The notes beneath the pieces are model-generated. The model worked only from the letters and a program-made list of their open reading frames with translations, was not told where the DNA came from and made no database searches. The translations under genes were made by a program, and so were the position numbers. From Viridothelium virens (taxonomy: Eukaryota > Ascomycota > Dothideomycetes > Trypetheliales > Trypetheliaceae): DNA of 64,000 nucleotides. The stretch covers positions 124,001 to 188,000 of the forward strand of contig ML991778.1 in NCBI GenBank assembly GCA_010094025.1, written 5' to 3'. Positions 47,340-58,702 of the stretch are shown here, piece by piece; the stretch's first letter is position 1; each line of letters starts with the position of its first letter.

Positions 47340-49640
47340 TTGTGTGCAGAGAAGCAGACTATAAGCACGCGCAAAGCGAAACCACCCGAAGTCCGTAGAA
47401 GTGCGCGCCTGAAAGTATCCTCACAACTTAAGGGTAGGAGCAGAAGAAAGCGACCGGAAATGGCTTATCATCGGCCAATAAAGCTTTGCGGGATTAAGTG
47501 GTAGGTATCTCTCTGGTTATGCTGGCTACCTACTGATTATGACTATGTTCCAGCAATCCAGTACTTCCATTAAGTCTTCCTTAAAACAAAAAAGAGGCCA
47601 AGAGGCTTCTTATCTCTCCCTTCCAGCCCAAGATTCACTACCTTTAAAGCGGCCTTCAAGGTCGACTCGACACATGGCAGAGGGACGACTATAAAAGACT
47701 GAAAAGCATATTGGCATAAGTGTTGACAACCTGCTTTAGAGCTGGGTACAGAACAGGACGTGGCCTCCTGAGTACTTTGAAGCAGATGACCGCGCGCGAG
47801 AAGAGCTTCTGGAACACAATAGCTGGCTAGAAGAGATTATGGCACAGCCACCTATTCCGGACGTCTAATATATGGAAAGAAATGGATTTAGATATCCACT
47901 GCCTATTAAAAAGGCTCGCGTATCGCTTTGTTAAAAGCAATCAGATTTGACTCTGACCGGATTTAGTGACTAGGAGAGGGAAAGCAAGAGCGCGCCATAT
48001 CAAGATTTACGTTATACTATGATGCTTGAAACCAAAGGCAGTTTCTTACGTGACTTCAACCACAAAATCCCTTAGGCTATCACAGACATGTGTCACCAGC
48101 TGCTTGATAAAGACCAGATTGTGCCTCAGAACTCCTTGTTCCGCGATGACCTTTTCGGCAGACTTTGCTGGAAAATACAAGAAAGGAACGAAGCGATGAT
48201 CATTCAAGACGTCAGTCGCTTAATTGTTCTGTCGGCGATGAATTTAGCAATTTACGGTGACACACATCTTGATATTTTGACAGAGAGTGTTAATAAAGCC
48301 TGGATAAGTAGCATTCCAGTGGAGGGTCCTAGGCCACAACCGGACTTTACCGTCGGGTTCAACCAATCCTTATTCATGATGGAACAGCTGAAAAAGCTCG
48401 ATCCACTTACTGACAGTGTCTTTGATACCTCGTTTTTTGTTGCAACCTACCGGATGTATTTTCCGTTTCTCACCTGCGAAGTTAAGTGCGGCACTGTGGC
48501 GCTTGATGTTGCCAACCGACAGAATGCCCATAGCATGATAATTGCTGTGAGAAGCATTGTTGAGCTCTACAAAGCCGTAAAGCGAGAAAAAGAGCTTAAC
48601 CAAGGGATCCTCGCCTTTTCTGTCTCGCATGATTACTGATTAGTTTGTATCTACAGTCACTATCCTGTTATTGATAGAGAAAAAGTCACATTCTACCGGC
48701 ATTTAATTCATAAATTCAGCTTTGATGAAATAAATGGAAAAAAGAAATGGACAACTTTTAAGTTCATCAAAAACGTCTATAATATTTGGATGCCGACTCA
48801 CCTCAAACAAATGTGCTAAGCTGTTGAGCAACTACTACTAAACCTTGACTTTCAAGTCTCTGAAAGGTCTGAAGTGCAATCTGAGGCGGCAACTGGTCCA
48901 TCACAAGACATGGAGAGCCTTTTTTCGGACCCAAATAATATCGACCTTGTTTCGCAGGCAGATGATAAGCTGAATCATATTCCGCAAACAGCTACCCCAG
49001 ACACCTTGGTTTCCAAAGGAGTGGGCCAAGGGGCAGCCAAAAGGGCGAAGAAACCCCGACTCACGAAGTAGCGGATGGTTTGTTGCACAGAATATCTTCA
49101 GCCCTCAAGGAGTTCTGGGTCGGAAGTGACAGTGGCAAAGATGAATGGACATCCTATCAATTCACGCTGAATTTCTGTCAGATGTTTGCCTTACCACTCG
49201 TCGAACGCCTCAAGGCTGTGATTAACGAGTTATCTGATCCAATTTCTCAATCATCGGAGCTGGCCGCCACCTTCGACGACGTTAGTGTGCAAGGCTCGTA
49301 GGATGATTTAAGCATACCGGCATTTTAGGATGAGAACTTTAAGAAGCCACGCAACGTCAGGGGTCTAAACGCGGAGCTGCGAAACACGATACAGATGTTG
49401 CAGCGACAAGTGGAGCGTCAGGCCGAGGATGCAGATTGACAGCAACACGAGGCGAAAGAGAGACACTGTTATTGGCGCAACTCGAGCAGCAACAGAAGAA
49501 GTCAGAGCAGCAGCTGAACAAGCTCGTGGGAATGCCGAAAGACTAAGGAGAGGAAATCAAAGGGCAAAGAGCACAAATCGAAGGACTCTTGCCAAGAGCA
49601 CACTCCGCGCAACAGGGTACCAATTCGAATATAGCTGATC
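47340..49640 (+). pseudogene. DUF7924-family gene, decayed
   Basis: One reading frame can be followed for 1.5 kb through many stops: TAG at about 47501 just before an intron (about 47504-47553), then PSRSTRHMAEGRL, HIGISVDNLL, WPPEYFEADDRARE, SWLEEIMAQPPIP, FRYPLPIKKARVSL, LETKGSFLRDF, an open stretch with VPQNSLFRDDLFG, YRMYFPFLTCEVKCG, RQNAHSMIIAVRS and KREKELNQGILAFS, then YSHYPVID and KNVYNIWMPTHL. At least nine in-frame stops occur, most where Gln or Arg is expected (CAG to TAG, CAA to TAA, CGA to TGA). The frame changes near 49060-49080 and again after 49430. The tail (SALKEFWVGSDSGKDEW, then a Gln/Glu coiled coil) matches the usual C-terminus. The C-to-T bias suggests repeat-induced point mutation. 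DUF7924 proteins are multi-copy fungal proteins of unknown function. Confidence 0.85.
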
Positions 49641-51161
49641 GTTAGTTATAAGCCGAAGAGCCAGATCGTGGCGAAATGTAGCCTAGAGCCTCTTAAGTCC
49701 TTTAAGTAATCATCAGCGCAAAAGAATAGGCATACTTGCTTTATAAAGACATTTCTTTAACAGCCTAACAGTCAGCCAGTTGTCAAGGGATAAGATAACA
49801 AAGCGATTTCCTCCAACAATAATTGCGCTAGTGCCTAATGCTCTAGAATTTGGGCGCAAAAGACCAAGAACTTTCACTCAACCAAGAGCACGATTATGCA
49901 GCTGCGAAGTCAACTGCAACTCATCTTAGGTACAAGTAGCTTATTTACCCACTCACCAACATCAAATAGCAATACTCTATCCGCCCATATTGTCTTTCCT
50001 ACCGCAGTGTCGTTGCATGGTCTCGGAGGGTTCCCGTTTCGGCACCCCTAAGTCCCAAAACTGGACACCCTCACAAGCCATCTAAAGTTGGCCAAAGTAA
50101 TACAACAGAACTCAGCGCTCACAAACCATCGCCATTAACTCATCAGGGAGATGCAGGCGAAGGTGCCTAAGCTAAGGGTAAACGGGTTGAAGGGGGCGTG
50201 AAGAGTGGGTGAATAATACCTACACTAGGGCGGCAAGGGCGACTAACCGAAACGGGCATATCAAAAAAAGATGTTGTCTCCGAATACCTAGGTAGGTAGG
50301 TATTCATAGGTGGGTAGGTACCTTATCTATCCATCATTCAGTCCTTGCTTTCATGGCTCGTGACAATCGAGCTTTTGGAATACAACCTTATATCTCGACT
50401 TAGTCTAACGGGGCAGAGATGTACAGTCTTGTACACAGAGTATCTGTCACCACTATTATGACAGACGAGGCACACGGGTATGTCTCTACGAGATCTCGTT
50501 ATCCGCTAGTGCTAGACTGCGTATCATTAGGTGATAGCAGTGAAGTCTAGACTAGCTAGAGTCATCACGGTTTAGCCTGTGCCCCGAACATCGTCCGGAC
50601 CTCATGCATGCCTGCCAGGTCAGAAGGGGCGCGTTCATCGTGGAGAAAACAAAGGAAAACGTGCTGATGTGTGCTGGGGCAATAGAGAAGACAAAGCCCA
50701 TCCACCATACCCTCCGGACTTCGGCTAAGTCAAGCCGTGAATGAGGGCCTCCTCCATATCTCATGTGGTGTTGCACCGCCTTGTTGTATCAAATCAAGAA
50801 ACCTAGTAAAGAAAAGAAAAGAAAAGCAAAGCAGAGGGGGTCAAATGAGTGTGGATGGGTCGGTTCAATTTCCAGCTTGTGTCAGATCACCCAAGTCTCA
50901 TGTGTCAATACATGTTCTTGTCCCCGACGCTCTTTAGTCGATAGATCATCGTCTAGAATGGCTTCTCTCAATAGCTCGTGAAGACCTGAGTCACCACATT
51001 CATCCTTGTTCCGTGTATCATAGCATCATTAATTCGTGTCCATCATGCTCCAGTCAGACGTGCAGTCATTCTGAATTGTAGAACAGATTGTGTGGATCAG
51101 TTTCCGAGGACGCTGAGGCATCACACCCGATCTTGACATTCTGTCGTAAACGTTCTGCCAT
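49641..51161. other. Intergenic, AT-richer
   Basis: No gene. Possibly part of the mutated unit on its left. Contains a TAGG-rich stretch at 50288-50325 with one AGGTACCT palindrome. Confidence 0.45.
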
Positions 51162-54100
51162 CTAGTGGTCAGGGAGAAGTCCAGCAACAGAAGTGCCACT
51201 GGAACGACGAGACGCAGGGCAAATGCGGCGCAGGAAGCTTTCAATAGTAGCCCATTCAATATGAGCAGCATCTGCCATCGTAGTATGATCGAAATCATTG
51301 TCGAATTCAGGCTCGCATTTCCCAAAAGGAGAGGCTCTGCCTTGCTGAATGGCTAGGACAGCTGAGCGATGTTCGGCAAGGGAAAGGAAGTCGGTGGAGG
51401 TGCTCGCGTCAAACAGAAGCCTAACGAAGTACTGGTGGGCATTAGCATTACTGGAATCAATAATGCTCACTCTGTCAGTGTCCTCAACTTACAGTCAACA
51501 TGTCTTCTCCCACACCCTCCCTCCTGCCCAGAGTCTGGAAGATCCAGGTAGGAGCATATTGGGTCAAACCCCACCAAGTATCGCGACCTGGAGCTTCCTC
51601 ATAATGGTTGACAGCAGTCTTGAGAATCATGTATTTCTGACGCTCGCTAAACCCAGGACAGTTCAGACCGGCAAACACAAGCTCTTGGTGAAGTTGGAGG
51701 GTGAGCTGTTGGGGGTTCGTAGGCACGTGGCGAAATCGATGGGAATAGAGAGCCTTGATGAGGGTGATTGTCGCATGATGGAGGCGGTCGCGCTCTCCCA
51801 GCGTGTAATTCTGAACAGACCACCAAGGGAACTAAAATGACCATAGTGTCAGTTGATCAGACAGTCTGGAAATGCCACGCTTTCGTCAGAACGGAGACGT
51901 ACCTTGTACAGCAAAGTAATCATGGACTCGTAGGTGCGTTGATAGCATTTGTGCGAGAATGGAGACTGAGCGTGATTAGTACAGCTCAATAGAAAGAATG
52001 AAGAGACACATACTCGCTGTGGGGTTTCGGCGTGTTTGATTGTAACGACCATCTCTTCGCTTGTAGTGAAACCTTTGAATCCTGAATTGTAGGGCTCGGT
52101 CGACTCATATATGTGAGGATCTTGTCCCTCCCAGCGTACACATTTGGCACGTGGGAACACTTCTTTCATAAGTGCAGCCTGACTAGATATGGTAACGTCG
52201 ACGTGTCTGTCACCAATGCGGGGATGGCGATGGTTTGCACACTGGCGCTTGAAGCGATCCACAGCATGATCCGCGTCCTTGTGTGTCTCGAATTCCACAT
52301 AGCAGTCCATAGTTTTTGCCGTAGAGCGTTCCATGATAATGTGAATGGCGAACCATGGGGAACCTTGCGGTTGCTGGACCAGTCGAGCGTTGCGACCAAC
52401 AAAAGCCACGATCTCTGGCTTAGTTGTACCATACGGGATCTGTGGAGATCAGTCAGATAACAGATGACGAGGCAAGTGCGGAGACGTTGGTACATACATT
52501 GGTGATCCTGATAACTCCCCAGTTCTTTGGCTTCGCCATCCGTGCCTTCTCAACAAATGGAATCAGATTGAACGCGTCGTTCAGAGATAGTTGCCCGCCA
52601 CTCTTCTGTAGGTGTTCGAAAAAGTCCGTCGATTCGGTGGTAGACACATGATACGCTAGATCGACGAAAGTGGGAGTAAATTGGACTGCGTTACTGGTGT
52701 TTTGGTCACGCTGGCGTGGGACAACCGCCATATGGGAAGAACGGTCATCATCCGGAGTTAGCACGCCGCTCTTAATCAAATCCACAAGGCGACGCTTCTC
52801 GGCACGAGCCTTGTCTTGAGGGGTTGGCGTGATGCTCTGTTCTACCTCACCCGAAAAAGGCACCGTGTTGAGAGCAGCACCTGTATATGATTTCTGACGA
52901 CCGACGTCGTTATTTGGTGTCGTAAAGGCAGAGCTGTTCCGGCGGCTGGTAGTGAGCGGAGATTCTGAGCTGAAAGATCCTTGACGAATAGAGAGCTGGG
53001 GGATCCGAGCATTGATTTCGTCAATAATATCGGGGCTTGGAAAATCAGTCGCTTTTGCTTTCCCTTTGTGCTGAGATGACGTGGATTCACTGGGCTGCGG
53101 GAAAACGTCCTCATCGGGAGACTCAGTGATCGGACTTGGTGTAATACGTGGAGTTAGGTTGTAACTTGTAGACTGATTATTCCACATCGATGTTCCACGC
53201 ATAGACGTTGTGGAGGGGCAGTTCCCAAGCTCAGCCATGTTCGGTGTAGATTTCGAGTGAGAAACGTGACCGAGATGAGACTGCTGTGGGGACTGGCTTG
53301 TCTGCGTGATCATGGCAGTAGAGCCCTCTGAAGAACGGCGCGGGCCTACCGGCTCAAACATGGCGACTTGGTTAGAGAACCAAGGTTTTCGGGGAGATGG
53401 CTCTTGAACTAAGAAGGGTTGAGAAGATGATGATTCAAGTGACTCTGGACGAGCGCCTGCGGTTGCCGCAGGTGAAGTCATACTTGATTGTGTGGGTTCC
53501 AGGCCAAAGTGAGATTTCTCAAGTGAATGGAAGAGTGAAGTCAAGGGAGAGGGTTCGGTTGGAGGCTTGCTTTGGCGACGAGATATCTTGAGAGGTAGGT
53601 TGAAGCTGACTGATTTGGAGGGACACTCCTTTTGAGCTTTGGAGTTGGCAGCTCGGTCAGCAAGGTTCAAGAAGCCTTGAGAAGTTGATGTCGCCAGTTC
53701 CAACTGAGACTTTGTAGGCGCACTCAAATGAGAGGCGTCTGATAGAAGAATTCCGCTAACAGTGCGCTGTGGTGTGGGAGCAAAACCTGTTAGCCACTAT
53801 TTGCATATTGTGATTGGCATTTGACCTACCTTCCAGCAATTACCACAAACCGCCTCTACACAGTAGAGATGCTCAAGAATTGGAGCGGGGATGGATTTAT
53901 GGTGATTGGCACAAATCGTGTGACCGCACGGGGCCAAGAGGTACGCCGGGGTACTTGTGCAGGACCCACAATCGGCTGCACCAAGGACCCAGTCACGGTG
54001 TTTTGTGCGGTTCGAAGTTGGATCAGAGCTAGGTGGAAGGTGTTGCTCAACTTCAGCAGTAAGGCCGCTTGATGGGGTTGCAGGCCTTGTCGGGGTGCCT

Positions 54101-54297
54101 GCTTGAGGTTGCTCATAAAAAAAAGCGGCGCGAGCGAGGTCAGCACTCTGAATTCCACCCTGGATTTCACCGTTAACATTTGTAGTATCGGGAGGAGTCC
54201 AGATGCTCACCACAGAGCTGTCGCTAAAGAAACGACGGCGGTCCGAAGGAGAACCGCCGTCGATTCTGAACGATGCTACATCAGTAGGTACCTCCAT
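51162..54297 (-). CDS. RRM protein with N-terminal zinc-binding motif
   Basis: Exons 53830-54297, 52498-53766, 52014-52439, 51903-51965, 51493-51831 and 51162-51431 total 2,835 nt (944 aa). The N-terminal region has Cys/His in a RING- or B-box-like pattern (C110-x2-C113, C124, H126, C129, C146, C151-x2-C154; core APCGHTICANHH). A long Ser/Thr/Pro-rich linker follows. An RRM starts near residue 570 (WGVIRITNIPYGTTKPEIVAF ... MDCYVEFETHKDADHAV ... RHVDVTISS) and a second conserved helical/RRM-like part includes GFTTSEEMVVTIKHAETPQR and WWGLTQYAPTWIF. It is probably an RNA-binding protein conserved in Pezizomycotina; I cannot give its process. All five introns are phase 0. Intron 51966-52013 (48 nt) is in frame and stop-free. 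A zinc-ligase role is only a possibility. Confidence 0.87.
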
Positions 54298-55400
54298 CTA
54301 GCTAGGGAAGTACTGAAGAAGCATACATTCAAGGCTCTGTTAGGGTGTAGATTCAGATAGCAACCTGAAGTCCTCGTCGAGGGACCTCTAGTCCGAGACA
54401 GTGACTGCGAATCTCAAGGAGAGATAACAACAGATCACTCTATGGATAGGGTTGCAATGTGCAGTGTAGAGAGGTATCGCAAATGTAGAGCTTTGAAAAA
54501 TCAAATCTCCGTCGTAAAACAGTTCGGACAGTTATCCTCTGGAAGTTTAGAAAGCTTCAAGGTAGCGGAGTTGGTGAAGCAATCGATAGGTGGTAAAGGG
54601 GATCGGGCAGAGTGAGTGGCGGAAGAAAGAAGTCCCAAGTGAAGAGGAATGAACCAGTGAAGCCAGGCCTGCGTACAGGGTGGCAGGCAGAACAGCTGTG
54701 TGCTTTCAACACAACACACGCCTAGGCCAGGTACACTAACACAATATCTCCACAGTTTCTTTGACTTTCCTTGAACGGTTAGGTCCATTGTGCAGGAGAA
54801 GATCATGCGGCATCTGTGCATGATCCCAAGAACACACTTATAGCCATTCCCAGCGAGTTGTGTGTCTTTGCTAGCATCTCAAACGGCTATGACGTCGCAG
54901 TAACAATTGTCGTAATTTAATGAAGTATTGTACAAGACTAAAGACGGCCGACGCTATTCGTCGGCTCAAGTGAAGGCCTGAGTGCATGGAATATATTGCT
55001 TCGACAGCGCGGTCATCACACGCTCGCAGGAACCGCGGAGATATGTTTATTGTGGCGTAGCATGGGTATGTCGGGCATTATGACAAGTGAGTCTCCAGCG
55101 TCATGAGGCCTTATCGACCAGGGCTCAACTTGTTTGCCATTCTCTAGAGTGTGTCTCTGAAAGGTACCCTTTTTGCAAATCGAATAGCGCTCCGAATTGC
55201 ATCCCCAGAAACCCGGTAGGAAGCACAGCAGGGGGCCAACGAAATAACGAGTTCTTCAGCTATTGCCTTGAGTCCTCACCAACACGTCCGCGTCAGGAGG
55301 TAGGAGAGGACTTTGCGCTCGGGAGCAAATCCTCGTTCTTCCAAGGTGAATCGCAATATCGCCGAATGTCCGGGAAGGCTAGTCATCTTGTCCACCACAC
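54298..55400. other. Intergenic: RRM gene promoter side
   Basis: Holds the promoter of the RRM gene on the left (AGGTACCT at 54286 overlaps its start region) and the 3' side of the small membrane-protein gene on the right. No gene seen. Confidence 0.5.
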
Positions 55401-55789
55401 TCAGGTGTTCTTATCTTGTCCAAGTCCCTTCTGTCTCAGTTTGCGCTCCTCTAAAACACTGATCTTGTCCTCTAAGGCAAGCTTCCTAGAAACAAGTGCT
55501 TCTCTCATGGTCTTAAGTTGGATAACTTGTTCATCCGGTGTCGTATCGTACCGTATCTGTTTCTTTTGCTACTCTTGCTGATTAGCGTTCAACAGACTTC
55601 TAGGCAAGACAATTTCCATTCATAAGCGAAATTGCCGCATCACAAATAGCGCGCTTGATTGAAAAAGAAGCACACCTCTTCTATTTGGTGTTGTGTCTTC
55701 AGCCCAGCCCCATACCACGATCCCAATGCCACAATTGCAGCAATACTGCCAGATAGGACATAGCTACGTATCTGTCCTGTGGTGGACAT
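55401..55789 (-). CDS. Small single-pass membrane, coiled-coil protein (93 aa)
   Basis: Exons 55676-55789 and 55401-55568 give 282 nt (93 aa). Starts MSTTGQIRSYVLSGSIAA: a short polar N-terminus followed by one hydrophobic segment (SYVLSGSIAAIVALGSWYGAGL, residues 9-30), then a charged coiled coil (DEQVIQLKTMREALVSRKL ... ALEDKISVLEERKLRQKG). The 107-nt intron 55569-55675 (gtgtgc donor, gagtag acceptor) joins QHQIEE to QKKQIRYDT in frame. The layout is that of small mitochondrial inner-membrane or ER assembly factors, but I do not recognise the family. Its short exons make it easy to miss in automated annotation. Confidence 0.7.
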
Positions 55790-56974
55790 AGTGGCTCGAC
55801 ATCCACTTCGCATTGACTGCCTGACACGACAATTCAAAGCATCCACTTCCTACGTGTTAGGAAGACGCGAAGTTGAATGTGGAAGATTGATGTTCCGCTC
55901 CGACTCCAACACTCGCCCTCGCCTTCCAGCCGTGTCAGGGCCAGGGTACGCGTGTGCACACGCGCACGACGCGGTGCAGCGGCAAGCGGCCTCTTCCGGC
56001 ATCAGATGCGGTACGGAGTATTCTCAATGTTCTCGATTTTATCTACAGATCCCAGGAGGCTTTCAGCACATCAGCAGTCTATTATGCTTACCCAATTCAA
56101 GTGTATGTATACCACAAGTAGCGTTGGGTCAAACGGCGACCAGTACGTGATATCCCTGTGAGTACAGCTTCTTCTCCTTGCAGCATGGCGAATTCATCCA
56201 ATGAAGGAAACGAAATTTGAGCATCGTATCAGGATGCCCAACCGATTGATTTACATTCGATTGGTCCACATGCAAACGATACACTGGTCGGATTGTCAAC
56301 ATTCTTCGTCGATGCGACAGTCTTTTGCAGAATGATATGTTCTTTACGTTAGTAAATTTGAGGTTCTTTGAAAACTTCACTAGGACCAGATCATGGAGAC
56401 CCTGCTCTCTTTTTTGCCAACGAGTCTTTTTATTGGAGACAAGACACCACGTGGACATCCTGCGATCGTCTGGTTAGGGAAGTACTCCATCTGATGGGGA
56501 CAGCAGGCGCACTTTATGCCAACGCAGTATGGGTGTTCCGTCATATCATCACTGGAAGTTCCAGCACCAGAGACAGAGAATCCAAGGAAATTGTGCTAGA
56601 GCATCGCTGCGGAACTAGACAATTGTAATGCCTAAATGTAAAGTAGTGCTAAGGTTCAAGAAGCTAGAGCCTAATTTGCAATGCGAATTTCACTCATTAG
56701 GAAGAGACGAATGAATCAAGAAACCATTTGCATAGCAAAGGTAACGTCTACATAGGATGAGTTATAATACGTTGAAAGTGCGACGATTGCTAGCCATGTA
56801 AATGCGCGCCAACGCGTAGGGTCAACAAACAAGCCCACTACGGGGCGTAGTGCCAGTCCACATCCCTCTATTCTGCTATCCGCGCATTGCTCCGTGGTCA
56901 ATTCAACGCATACGTTCTCCGCCCCGAATTCTGCAGCTCTGAGGTCCGCCTGACTCGACCTTACAACTGTAAAA
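55790..56974. other. Divergent intergenic region
   Basis: 1.2 kb between the start of the small membrane-protein gene (minus) and HSK3 (plus). One TACGGAGTA at 56012-56020. No gene seen. Confidence 0.5.
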
Positions 56975-57467
56975 ATGTCCACGAATCCTCCTCCCCGTAC
57001 TCCAGCCGCCCGTACCACAACCGCACCTCGTCTTTCAACCGTTCCTCCAACCACTATCTCCACCATTTCCTCGTCACAGAAACCACGTCAGCTCTCTCAC
57101 CTTCATGCCCAGCTCGCGCAACTAACAGCGCATGTGGCGGATCTTGAGAACCTCCTCCGGATGACGGCAGTGCAGGTCGAGAGTGTGCGTGGTTTGGGAG
57201 GCTATGCCGGAGGAATGTGAGTTCCATTCTCTCTTTAATTATCACTTGATGTTGTGGCGAAGAAGCGGGATGGGGCGAATCATTGATGTGCATAATGGAG
57301 TGAAGGGGTCTATGCGACTTTGGCTGATACGCCGTCCGTACAGGTTCATGGCAGCGAGCAAAGTTTTGGGTGAAGAAACTGTGACGGGGGCTGGATTGGG
57401 TAGCAATGCAATGGCGGATTCCAACTCGCAAAAGAGGGAAGAGCGGGAAAGAAGCACCGGGACTTGA
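56975..57467 (+). CDS. hsk3: DASH/Dam1 complex subunit Hsk3
   Basis: Exons 56975-57216 and 57344-57467 total 366 nt (121 aa). A Thr/Pro/Ser-rich leader precedes the conserved helical core: RQLSHLHAQLAQLTAHVADL, ENLLRMTAVQVESVRGLG, and, after the 127-nt intron 57217-57343, MFMAASKVLGEE. This two-helix signature with the final FMAASKV block is typical of Hsk3. Hsk3 is the smallest subunit of the DASH/Dam1 ring that couples kinetochores to spindle microtubule ends. The tail is charged (SQKREERERS). The intron phase is confirmed by restoring GGMFMAASK across the junction. Confidence 0.88.
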
Positions 57468-58702
57468 CACTACATACTGGTTCGAAAAAAGAGATGGACA
57501 CTTACGATCCAGCTATCTGGTCAAGTCAGCGACGAATATGCTGCTGTCTGATCTGGCCGAGGCGTCGGAGATAGCTAAAAGACAGTAGCTATAGTGGCTG
57601 CATGTTTCGGGGACCCGACACATAGTGTGTCTGTGGCATGGGCATCAGTGGCATGGAAGGTCTCGTACCGATAGGAAGGGATGAGATAGTTATTCGAAAG
57701 TCTGAGACGACTAACGCATGTGAGAGTTCCGGGAGAGGGTTGAGGACTGATAGATGGAATACCTTTGGAGAACAGTAAATAGAAATGGAGCTCGTATGAG
57801 GTATACCTTTTCTGCTTCCTTCAGGGAAAGCCGTGACATTAATTATCTAATTGTGAAAGCCCAGGTGGGCAGGTAACTTGCTTTCCGCACCTGCGTAATT
57901 TGATACATGAGTTCTTTATATTCACTATGTGCAAGAACGCTATCTATTTCTCGTGCATAGCCGTGCCGGAGACCCCGTTCGTTCTTCGTCCCCAGCTGAT
58001 CTCCAGTGTTAGATCAAACACGGGCTGCGCCGCCGCAATTATTCCTTCGAACTAAGGCAGGCAAGCTAACAAACAACCGATCAGTGGAGGACCACCAAGA
58101 ATGGCTCTAGACGTATCCATGTTACCGACAATAAGAACACAGAATCGATCTAAAGGGACCCGTGAGACGTAGCCGAGGAAACCAAAGAAAACAGGGAATG
58201 ATCATTTCGTGCCTCTGAGACGTTAAATGGCGACAAAGGGTTAGATGGTAAAAGAATTTAGACAGGAACAATGGCTATGCACAAAAGATCAATGGAGAGC
58301 CTCCGATGCAGGCCAGGTATCATGGTCATCAACAAATCAAAGGAGAGCTGAACAGAGGACGTTACTCAAGAACGGCGAAAAACAGGAAAGAAGCGACAAT
58401 GAAACCAGATCCAGCAAATATCTGAGTCTTAAAAGGTAAAAGACGGCGAAAGTTAATGCGAGACGGCACCAGCAATTAAGAGAAACTGCCCACATGCCCG
58501 CTAGCGCATGAATCCTATTACACCCCCCTTCCCAAGAGAAGCAAAACCATGGGGTATCAGCATCCGAATCCCGTAATTCCATTGTCGTACCAGAGTTGCA
58601 CATGCGACGTGTCCCATTAGCCAAGTTGGCATCCGCGACCTCCGCACCTACTTTCCTGGTCCGCCGATTAAGGTCATCATGGTAAGATCGTTCAGCGTGG
58701 GT
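57468..58702. other. Convergent intergenic: hsk3 and areA 3' sides
   Basis: 1.2 kb between the ends of hsk3 (plus) and areA (minus). In Aspergillus nidulans the areA 3' UTR controls mRNA stability with nitrogen status, so the right part is a candidate regulatory UTR; nothing in the sequence was matched directly. Confidence 0.45.
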
